Under the pieces are notes generated by a model. That model saw nothing but the letters and a program-made list of their open reading frames with translations. It did not search any database and was not told the DNA's origin. From an uncultured Bacteroidota bacterium (GTDB lineage Bacteria; Bacteroidota; Bacteroidia; Bacteroidales; FEN-979), in contig CALCGJ010000110.1 of assembly GCA_937900965.1 (NCBI GenBank), positions 1 through 34,062 on the forward strand: a stretch of DNA of 34,062 nt, written 5' to 3'. The position numbers and the translations under genes are program-made. This document shows, in pieces, positions 1-5,594 of this stretch (position 1 is its first letter; each line of letters begins with the position of its first letter).

Positions 1-62
1 CTGGGAGAATTGAGATCTAATCTTTTACCGTTATACGAGAGAACCACAATACGAATTTGTTC

Positions 63-70
63 CAAAGATA
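63..70 (-). promoter_or_regulatory. Bacteroidota -7 promoter box facing left
   Basis: Read on the minus strand this is TATCTTTG, a match to the TAnnTTTG -7 box of Bacteroidota. A TTGAC lies upstream on the same strand at 97-93, giving a spacer a little longer than usual. No start codon follows before the left edge, so the driven gene starts outside the window. From memory, folP often lies divergently from DUF1599 genes in this phylum, but nothing in the window proves that. Confidence 0.5.
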
Positions 71-135
71 CAGGATAAGCGATACACTATAAGTCAAAAT
101 TCATTAATTTTAGCCGCTTCAAGAGAGCCCGGCAC

Positions 136-693
136 ATGGATGACATCCAGAAAACTTCCCACCAATTTGACTCTATAGTCAACGTATGCCGTGATATTTT
201 TCTCATGAAGCTCAAAGATTACGGTACAGCCTGGCGGATATTGAGGATCCCTTCTATTACAGACCAGGTATATATCAAGGCGCAACGAATCAGGAGCATT
301 GATACCAAAGGAGCCCGGAAAATCGATGAAGGGATACGGTCGGAGTTTATCGGGATCGTTAATTACTCGGTGATAGCGTTGATCCAACTGGAATTAGGAC
401 CCGTGGGAACCCGGGAAGAGCTCCCAACCGCAGAAGGTGAAAAGCTTTATGACTTCTATATCCAGGCTGCCAAAGATCTGATGCTGAATAAAAATCACGA
501 TTATGGTGAAGCGTGGAGAAATATGCGCCTGGGTTCTCTTACTGATATCATCCTGATGAAGTTGATGCGCGTGAAGCAGATTGAAGATAATCAGGGAAAA
601 ACTTTTATCTCTGAAGGAATCGATGCCAACTATTACGATATAATCAACTATGCAGTATTTGCATTAATAAAGATTGACTATGAAGGTAGTTAG
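136..693 (+). CDS. DUF1599 (nucleotide modification associated domain 1) protein with internal duplication
   Basis: This 185-residue soluble protein contains two copies of the DUF1599 domain. Copy 1 covers about residues 28-87 (DYGTAWRI, then ITDQ, KxxRxxxI, DEGI and NYSVIALI). Copy 2 covers about 122-181 (DYGEAWRNM, LTDIILMKLMR, SEGI and NYAVFALI). The family is annotated as nucleotide modification associated from genome context; its reaction is not established. The ATG at 136 fits the normal start of the family. The next gene starts inside the 3' end, with a 14-bp overlap, which suggests translational coupling. The function remains an inference from family membership only. Confidence 0.85.
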   Translation: MDDIQKTSHQFDSIVNVCRDIFLMKLKDYGTAWRILRIPSITDQVYIKAQRIRSIDTKGARKIDEGIRSEFIGIVNYSVIALIQLELGPVGTREELPTAEGEKLYDFYIQAAKDLMLNKNHDYGEAWRNMRLGSLTDIILMKLMRVKQIEDNQGKTFISEGIDANYYDIINYAVFALIKIDYEGS

Positions 694-1786
694 AACTCTG
701 TTTCGGGTCATAGTAGGAATTGTTTTTATCTTTTCCGGGTTCGTTAAAGGAATTGATCCTCTTGGAACTGTTTACCGGATGCAGGATTACTTCCTCGCTT
801 TTGGCACCACCTGGGCAAACGACCTGGCCCTCCCCCTTACCATTTTCCTGTGTGTTCTGGAGTTTTCCCTCGGGATCAGCCTGCTGTTCAACCTATGGAT
901 CCGTAAAAGTGCATGGATGCTGATTGCCATGATGACCTATTTCACCGTCCTCACTTTTTTCGATGCCTTCTTCAATCTTGTCTCCGATTGTGGTTGTTTC
1001 GGAGATGCGATCAAGATGACCAACACTGAAACATTTCTCAAGAATGTTGTTCTTATGGGAATGGTAGTCCCTATATTCCTATGGCGAAAAAAATTCAAGG
1101 GCATGCTGAAACCTCCTGGGGATCTGATCGTGCTTGGAGCAATTATGGTGCTGTTTACCGGTCTGTCTCTTTACTGTCTCTGGCATCTGCCTGTCATCGA
1201 TTTCCGGGGTTGGAAAACAGGGTCCGAGGTGAATAAAACCAGCGATCAGGCCGTACAGTTCTTTGTTACCTACAAGAATAAGAATACAGGTGAAAGACAG
1301 GAGTTTCTTACACCTAACTATCCCTGGAACGACTCCACGTGGCTGGCTAACTGGATCTTTGACAGCCAGCGTGTGGAAGATCCAAACCAGGATGCCATTA
1401 CCCTGATGATTGAAGATTCCCTTGGAAACGATCTGGCTCAGAACTTTCTGGAGATCCCGGATTACCATTTCTTCGTGGTTGTCTACAGCCTTGAGGAATC
1501 CAACAAACCTGCACTGATCCGACTGAAACCATTTTCAGTTGCCGCCTCCCAGGCCGGCTATTCGTTTATCGGACTAACCAGTACTCTCCCACAGGAGGTA
1601 GCTGCCTTTAAAGCAGAATCAGGCATTGGGTTTGAGTTCTACAGCTCCGACGATGTGGTGTTGAAAAGCATGATTCGCTCTAATCCTGGCTTAATACTCC
1701 TCAAGGATGGGGTCGTCGTAAAAAAATGGCACTATAACGACTTCCCCGGGTGGGAGCAGATCAGGGAGAGGTATATTGATAATTAG
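680..1786 (+). CDS. DoxX-like membrane protein with thioredoxin-like C-terminal domain (BT_3928 type)
   Basis: This 368-residue protein has an N-terminal DoxX/MauE-like region with about five hydrophobic segments (roughly residues 4-24, 51-72, 78-98, 117-135 and 149-170). A CGCFG motif at 104-108 lies at the end of the third segment, as in related quinone or redox membrane proteins. The C-terminal 180 residues look like a periplasmic thioredoxin-like fold but carry no CxxC pair, so a thiol-disulfide role for that domain is doubtful. I prefer the ATG at 680 over an in-frame TTG at 674. The start overlaps the DUF1599 gene. Bacteroidota genomes often place such a gene next to DUF1599 and tpiA genes. 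The actual substrate is unknown. Confidence 0.8.
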   Translation: MKVVRTLFRVIVGIVFIFSGFVKGIDPLGTVYRMQDYFLAFGTTWANDLALPLTIFLCVLEFSLGISLLFNLWIRKSAWMLIAMMTYFTVLTFFDAFFNLVSDCGCFGDAIKMTNTETFLKNVVLMGMVVPIFLWRKKFKGMLKPPGDLIVLGAIMVLFTGLSLYCLWHLPVIDFRGWKTGSEVNKTSDQAVQFFVTYKNKNTGERQEFLTPNYPWNDSTWLANWIFDSQRVEDPNQDAITLMIEDSLGNDLAQNFLEIPDYHFFVVVYSLEESNKPALIRLKPFSVAASQAGYSFIGLTSTLPQEVAAFKAESGIGFEFYSSDDVVLKSMIRSNPGLILLKDGVVVKKWHYNDFPGWEQIRERYIDN

Positions 1787-1833
1787 ATGCCAGATACCGG
1801 ATGCCGGATACCGGATAACGGATACCGGATAAA
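1785..1833 (+). repeat. Heptamer tandem array (GGATACC-like units)
   Basis: Seven consecutive 7-base units read AGATGCC, AGATACC, GGATGCC, GGATACC, GGATAAC, GGATACC, GGATAAA. The array begins inside the stop codon of the preceding gene. Its first ten bases, GATGCCAGAT at 1786-1795, are the reverse complement of 1891-1900 in the next array. Confidence 0.9.
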
Positions 1834-1862
1834 ACTTTAGCTTAGGTTCCAATCTTTCTTAC

Positions 1863-1904
1863 ATCTGGCATCAGGCATCAGGCATCAGGCATCTGGCATC
1901 TATG
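1863..1904 (+). repeat. Heptamer tandem array (ATCAGGC-like units)
   Basis: Six 7-base units read ATCTGGC, ATCAGGC three times, ATCTGGC and ATCTATG. The last unit supplies the ATG start codon of the permease gene at 1902. Its units are roughly complementary to those at 1785-1833, so the two arrays could pair as an imperfect stem with a loop of about 30-60 bases. Confidence 0.9.
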
Positions 1905-2981
1905 TTTAAGTTTATCCTAAAACGTCTTCTTTACGGACTTCTCGTTCTTCTCGGGGTAGTAGTTGTCATCTTTTTTCTATTTAACGTTCTTCCCGGAGAT
2001 CCTGCCAGGATGATGCTTGGGCAACGTGCTGACCAGTCGTCGGTGGAGGCTATTAACAAAGACCTGGGCCTTGACAGATCCCTGGCAGTTCAGTTCATCA
2101 GCTACCTGAATGATCTCTCCCCGCTGTCTGTTCATAATCGTGTTGACTCTTCAAACTATTGGTATCTCGATAGGGGGAAATACGGATCAGCTACTATGCT
2201 GGTTCCATTAGGAAAGAGTGCACTGGTCTTGAAAAAACCATACCTCAGGAAATCGTATCAGTCAAAACGCAACGTCACGGAAATCCTTTCTGAAGCGCTT
2301 ATCAACACGTTGATTCTTGCCATTGTTGCAATGACTTTCGCCGTTGTGATCGGGATTGCAATTGGTATCCTGACTGCGTTGAAAAGGAATAGCATAACCG
2401 ACCGGGTTGCTCTTGTCTTCTCTGTTCTTGGGATGTCTGTCCCCTCTTTCTTTGCCGCGATCCTCAATGCCTGGATATTTGCCTTTGTCCTGGTCGACAT
2501 TACACATCTGAATATGGTAGGCAGCCTGTACTCTGTGGATGATCTGGGTAGGGGAGAGTATCTGGATCTGAAGAACCTGATTCTTCCGGCATTTACTCTT
2601 GGTATCCGGCCTCTGGCAATCGTTGTCGAACTTACCCGGAACTCTATGCTCGAAGTTTTATCGCAGGATTATATCCGCACAGCCCGTGCTAAAGGGTTAA
2701 GTAACTTCAGTATCGTATTCAAACACGCTCTGAAAAATGCTCTCAACCCTGTCGTGACAGCTATCTCTGGCTGGCTGGCTTCCCTGCTTGCCGGAGCCGT
2801 TTTTGTAGAGTATGTTTTCGACTGGAAAGGGATCGGGGTGGTGATCGTCAATGCACTTGATAAATACGACTTTCCTGTTATCATGGGAGCGGTTCTATTC
2901 ATCTCGGTCGTACTTATCGTGATCAATATTTTGGTGGACATTGTGTATGGACTGTTGGACCCGAGAATCAGGGTACAATAA
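1902..2981 (+). CDS. ABC transporter permease, OppB/DppB type
   Basis: This 359-residue inner-membrane protein belongs to the binding-protein-dependent transport permease family for peptides, nickel or similar solutes. The N-terminal segment (about residues 8-30) is followed by the typical FNVLPGDPARMMLGQ motif and a periplasmic insert up to about residue 128. Five further hydrophobic segments follow. The cytoplasmic EAA-type loop is seen at about 257-284 (DYIRTARAKGLSN, then HALKNALNPV), which contacts the ATPase. The protein ends in the usual LLDPRIR. No OppC-type partner, ATPase or solute-binding protein occurs in the window, so it is an orphan permease here. Its start codon is the last part of a heptamer array and its stop touches a 9-mer array. 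Confidence 0.85.
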   Translation: MFKFILKRLLYGLLVLLGVVVVIFFLFNVLPGDPARMMLGQRADQSSVEAINKDLGLDRSLAVQFISYLNDLSPLSVHNRVDSSNYWYLDRGKYGSATMLVPLGKSALVLKKPYLRKSYQSKRNVTEILSEALINTLILAIVAMTFAVVIGIAIGILTALKRNSITDRVALVFSVLGMSVPSFFAAILNAWIFAFVLVDITHLNMVGSLYSVDDLGRGEYLDLKNLILPAFTLGIRPLAIVVELTRNSMLEVLSQDYIRTARAKGLSNFSIVFKHALKNALNPVVTAISGWLASLLAGAVFVEYVFDWKGIGVVIVNALDKYDFPVIMGAVLFISVVLIVINILVDIVYGLLDPRIRVQ

Positions 2982-3020
2982 TTGCCATCATTGCCACCAT
3001 TGCCATCATTGCCATCATTG
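2982..3020 (+). repeat. 9-mer tandem array, left arm of an inverted repeat
   Basis: Four 9-base units of TTGCCATCA or TTGCCACCA occupy 2982-3017, directly after the permease stop. Positions 2986-3012 are a perfect reverse complement of 3492-3518. A further 8 bases on the inner side (3013-3020) pair after a one-base bulge. The stop codon of the four-helix-bundle gene (3017-3015 on the minus strand) lies in this arm. Confidence 0.92.
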
Positions 3021-3392
3021 GGCAAGTTTTCTTGGTTTATATTGATTTTTTCTAACAGTACTTAAGCTTTTCCCTATAATTTTAATTAACTCAACTGCTT
3101 CATTAATTAGGGGTATAAGTTTTTCCTGAATGTAATGGTGGGTCTCACCAATCATCTCTAACCAATAGATCGTTTCATCCAATTCTTCTTCAACCACTTT
3201 CAGTTTGTAGATAAAATCTTTTCTTGATTTAGATCTGCAAGCTGCCCGGTAATTTGCGCCAACGGAAGTACCGGCTCTGATAAGTTGATTACCCATAGCT
3301 TGTGAAGGATATACCTTTGGCAACTCCTTAACCAGATTAAAAATACCAACTGCCAGGAGTTTTGTCCTTGAGATAAGTTGTTGTGGATTCAT
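3015..3392 (-). CDS. Four-helix-bundle protein (S23 / 23S rRNA intervening-sequence family)
   Basis: The 125-residue product matches the small four-helix-bundle family encoded by 23S rRNA intervening sequences and related to the Avd accessory proteins of diversity-generating retroelements. Visible hallmarks are RTKLLAVGIFNLVKELP near the N-terminus, then GNQLIRAGTSVGANYRAA, SRKDFIYKLKVVEEELDET and YWLEMI. The start at 3392 (MNPQQL) is my choice; MVGFRI at 3425 is an alternative. A longer upstream reading would run through the tpiA promoter and coding sequence and is rejected. The gene faces opposite to its neighbours and lies between inverted 9-mer arrays. The exact role of standalone members is unknown; binding to nucleic acid is only suggested by family context. 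Confidence 0.85.
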   Translation of the reverse strand: MNPQQLISRTKLLAVGIFNLVKELPKVYPSQAMGNQLIRAGTSVGANYRAACRSKSRKDFIYKLKVVEEELDETIYWLEMIGETHHYIQEKLIPLINEAVELIKIIGKSLSTVRKNQYKPRKLAQ

Positions 3393-3482
3393 AATATTTT
3401 TCTCATTAATCCGGAAACCAACCATAAGGTTATACGTTGCCCCCCAAAAGTTATTAACAATCTCTATCAAAACTAATAACAG

Positions 3483-3520
3483 CAATGATGTGCAATGATG
3501 GCAATGGTGGCAATGATGTG
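3483..3520 (+). repeat. 9-mer tandem array, right arm of an inverted repeat
   Basis: Units CAATGATGTG, CAATGATGG, CAATGGTGG and CAATGATGTG are the reverse complement of the array at 2982-3020. The perfect inverted match covers 27 bases (3492-3518 against 2986-3012). The arm ends ten bases before the tpiA -7 box and so takes up the region where a -33 element would lie. Confidence 0.92.
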
Positions 3521-3529
3521 CAATATCTT

Positions 3530-3537
3530 TATCTTTG
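3530..3537 (+). promoter_or_regulatory. tpiA promoter -7 box
   Basis: TATCTTTG fits the Bacteroidota TAnnTTTG consensus and lies 25 bases before the tpiA ATG. A near copy, TATCTTTA, overlaps it at 3524-3531. The 16-base stretch TTATCTTTGCACAAAC here also occurs at the prmA promoter. Confidence 0.75.
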
Positions 3538-3561
3538 CACAAACCCCAAATCCTATTCCCT

Positions 3562-4332
3562 ATGCGCACTATGATTGTTGCCGGTAACTGGAAGATGAAC
3601 AAGACGTTCCAGGAAGCCGAAGATCTGACTGCTGAAATCACGAAAGGCGTTGAGAAACTGGGAGCACCGAATGTCGAGGTGATTCTTTGTCCACCTGCTC
3701 CTTTTCTCGAGATGGTACTGGACCTCACGGATGAAACGTATGTTGCAGTCGGAGCCCAGAATGTCAGTGAGTTTGATTTCGGAGCCTATACGGGAGAGAT
3801 CTCTGCTCCGATGCTCCGGTCAATGGAGGTGGAATATTGCATCGTCGGTCATTCAGAGAGGAGAAAATATTTTCAGGAGTCGAATGACCTGCTTGCCCGG
3901 AAAGTAAAATCGGTTCTTCGTGCAGGTGTAATTCCGATCTTCTGCTGCGGGGAGCTACTCCCTGAGCGGGAAGCCGGCAACCATGTTAAAGTGGTAAAAA
4001 ATCAGTTGGAAGAGTCCCTTTTTGATCTTGAAGAGAAGGATTTCAGGAACGTGGTTATAGCCTATGAGCCTGTCTGGGCAATCGGAACGGGTATGACTGC
4101 CTCCCCTGAACAGGCCCAGGAGATGCATGCATCCATCAGGGAGCTGATTACCCTGCAATATGGTGAACGTGTGGCGCAGGATGCTACCATTCTTTATGGC
4201 GGCAGCTGCAATCCCGGCAATGCCATGGAGCTCTTTTCACAACCTGATGTAGATGGTGGATTGATAGGAGGAGCCTCGTTGAAGGCGGATGAGTTTGTGG
4301 AGATCGTTAAAATTGCCATCAATTGCACATGA
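3562..4332 (+). CDS. tpiA: Triosephosphate isomerase
   Basis: This 256-residue cytoplasmic enzyme interconverts dihydroxyacetone phosphate and glyceraldehyde 3-phosphate in glycolysis and gluconeogenesis. All active-site elements are present: GNWKMN with the substrate-binding lysine at residue 11, the electrophilic histidine 97 in IVGHSERR, the catalytic glutamate 169 in AYEPVWAIGTG (the last residues form the start of mobile loop 6), and the phosphate-binding GGS (213-215) and GLIGGASL (233-240) stretches. The start at 3562 gives the usual family N-terminus; a TTG further upstream lies inside the promoter box and is rejected. Length is normal. Confidence 0.98.
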   Translation: MRTMIVAGNWKMNKTFQEAEDLTAEITKGVEKLGAPNVEVILCPPAPFLEMVLDLTDETYVAVGAQNVSEFDFGAYTGEISAPMLRSMEVEYCIVGHSERRKYFQESNDLLARKVKSVLRAGVIPIFCCGELLPEREAGNHVKVVKNQLEESLFDLEEKDFRNVVIAYEPVWAIGTGMTASPEQAQEMHASIRELITLQYGERVAQDATILYGGSCNPGNAMELFSQPDVDGGLIGGASLKADEFVEIVKIAINCT

Positions 4333-4424
4333 ATTGCCGTGAATTTTAATCTCACGACTCGTATCTACTTTAATTACTTTATTTTCCGGTTCTCCTCCTG
4401 CAATCCACCATCCTCCGCCAGATA

Positions 4425-4579
4425 GAGGTTGCTTCACTTCGTTCGCAATGACACGGGAGCCGATTAAAAGAAGGGAGGGGGAAGGGTGGCGGGCGGTGCA
4501 TCGCACCGCCCGCCACCCTTCCCCCTTCTTACCACCAATCGCCGTGTCATTGCGAGGAGCAGAGCGACGAAGCAACCTC
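4425..4579. repeat. Nested palindromic element with 24-bp GC-rich hairpin
   Basis: The outer arms GAGGTTGCTTC (4425-4435) and GAAGCAACCTC (4569-4579) are exact reverse complements. They are followed inward by TTCGCAATGACACGG-like and CCGTGTCATTGCGA-like arms. The core is a near-perfect hairpin, left arm about 4471-4499, loop ATC at 4500-4502 and right arm 4503-4530, with 24 uninterrupted base pairs next to the loop. The outer motif CATTGCGAGGAG..GCGACGAAGCAA resembles a dispersed palindromic repeat I remember from many genomes of different phyla. No coding potential is evident, so it may be a non-autonomous (MITE or REP-like) element. Confidence 0.85.
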
Positions 4580-4673
4580 GTACCGATTACCTTCAACTAT
4601 GCAAATACAAAATCAACTTAGTATCGACCAACGCCCATAAATTGATCAATTCCTATAAGCTACCAACATTCGT

Positions 4674-4681
4674 TATCTTTG
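4674..4681 (+). promoter_or_regulatory. prmA promoter -7 box
   Basis: TATCTTTG lies 17 bases before the prmA ATG. The surrounding TTATCTTTGCACAAAC is identical over 16 bases to the tpiA promoter. Confidence 0.75.
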
Positions 4682-4697
4682 CACAAACTTCTTAAGC

Positions 4698-5594
4698 ATG
4701 AATCCTATTATATATCTTGAGGTTTCTTTTTCTTCTGTTCCTGAAGGGTTTGATGAGATTCTGACCGCTGAACTGGCAGAGATAGGATTCGATAGCTTCA
4801 GCGAAGAGGAGCCTCTGTTTCTGGCATATATTCCAGAAGCTGACTTCAATGAAATGGCCGTTCACCAGGTGGTTCAGAAATATCCTGTGCTTAAAGATAT
4901 TATATGGAGCGTTACCCGGATGCCGTATAAAAACTGGAATGAAGTTTGGGAAAGCTCTTACGAACCTGTCCTGATCGCCGGCCGATGTTACATCCGCGCC
5001 CCCTTTCATCCGACATACCCCACCCCCAACCCCTCCCCACTAAGGGAGGGGAGAAAGCCCCCTTCAGGGGGTTTGGGGGTAGCATCCGTTATCGAGATTA
5101 TCATCGAACCAAAAATGTCCTTCGGCACAGCACATCATGAAACCACGGCACTGATGATTGAAGCGCTGCTCGAAGAAGAGTTGAAAGGGCAACATGTTTT
5201 GGATATGGGTTGCGGTACCGGTGTGCTCGCAATCCTTGCTCACAAGCTGGGCGCCAGCACTGTTGTTGCCATTGATAACGATACCTGGGCATTTGAAAAT
5301 GCGTCAGAAAATGTGTTGAAAAATGAGGCTGTCTCTGTCCATGTTATCAAAGGAGATGTAAATGCTATTCCGAAGGAATTGTTTGATTTGATCCTGGCCA
5401 ACATAAACCGGAATACACTGGTTGAGCAAATTTCTGTCTATTCAGAGGCTCTGCAGCCAGGAGGAAGGTTAATACTGAGTGGGTTCTATAGTGAAGATTT
5501 GCCTGATATTAAAGAGTGTGCAGCACGGCATGGTCTCAGCTTCTCAGCTTCCCGGAAGGAAAACAATTGGACAGCAGCCAAATTTAACCGATGA
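4698..5594 (+). CDS. prmA: Ribosomal protein L11 methyltransferase with repeat-derived insertion
   Basis: This 298-residue enzyme would trimethylate ribosomal protein L11 using S-adenosylmethionine. The N-terminal L11-recognition domain (about 1-95) is followed by RAPFHP and then, after an insertion, by EIIIEPKMSFGTAHHETT (about 133-150). The SAM-binding motif VLDMGCGTGVLAI starts near residue 167, with AIDND near 191 and LILANINRN near 231. Residues about 106-130, rich in Pro, Gly, Ser and Arg, are encoded by a palindromic DNA repeat (5016-5082) and interrupt a stretch that normally runs straight from APFHP to the IEPKMSFGT motif. The reading frame is intact and the catalytic parts look complete, so the protein may still work. 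The stop overlaps the next gene by 4 bp. Confidence 0.93.
   Translation: MNPIIYLEVSFSSVPEGFDEILTAELAEIGFDSFSEEEPLFLAYIPEADFNEMAVHQVVQKYPVLKDIIWSVTRMPYKNWNEVWESSYEPVLIAGRCYIRAPFHPTYPTPNPSPLREGRKPPSGGLGVASVIEIIIEPKMSFGTAHHETTALMIEALLEEELKGQHVLDMGCGTGVLAILAHKLGASTVVAIDNDTWAFENASENVLKNEAVSVHVIKGDVNAIPKELFDLILANINRNTLVEQISVYSEALQPGGRLILSGFYSEDLPDIKECAARHGLSFSASRKENNWTAAKFNR
5016..5082 (+). repeat. Palindromic repeat inserted in frame within prmA
   Basis: The outer arms are ACCCCCAACCCC-like on the left and GGGTTTGGGGGT on the right. Inside are two hairpins, CCCTCCC-ACTAA-GGGAGGG type and CCCCCTTCAGGGGG. The whole could fold as a three-way junction. The +1 reading gives the peptide PTPNPSPLREGRKPPSGGLG. 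The sequence resembles a dispersed element usually seen between genes in Bacteroidota. Confidence 0.85.

Larger units (their letters stand above)
4333..4697. other. Intergenic region with palindromic element, tpiA-prmA
   Basis: These 365 bases hold no convincing gene. The centre is taken up by a long palindromic element (4425-4579, listed separately) and the right end by the prmA promoter. The flanks, 4333-4424 and 4580-4673, are AT-rich and show nothing I recognise. Short open frames here merely read through the palindrome. Confidence 0.7.

Noticed and set aside
94-387. Open frame of 97 residues on the minus strand
   Set aside because: It lies fully antisense to the DUF1599 gene for most of its length and shows no family resemblance.
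1785-1904. CRISPR-like array
   Set aside because: Units are only 7 bases long with no spacers and no cas genes in the window; it is a simple tandem repeat.
2982-3520. Diversity-generating retroelement
   Set aside because: The four-helix-bundle protein is related to Avd, but there is no reverse transcriptase, template repeat or variable repeat in the window.
3393-3728. N-terminal extension of the four-helix-bundle gene to 3728 on the minus strand
   Set aside because: It would run antisense through the tpiA promoter and 5' coding region and adds about 112 residues unlike the family; the family N-terminus is at 3392 or 3425.
4486-4695. Possible small gene between tpiA and prmA
   Set aside because: It reads through the palindromic element and the prmA promoter; the peptide is low-complexity and has no recognisable motif.
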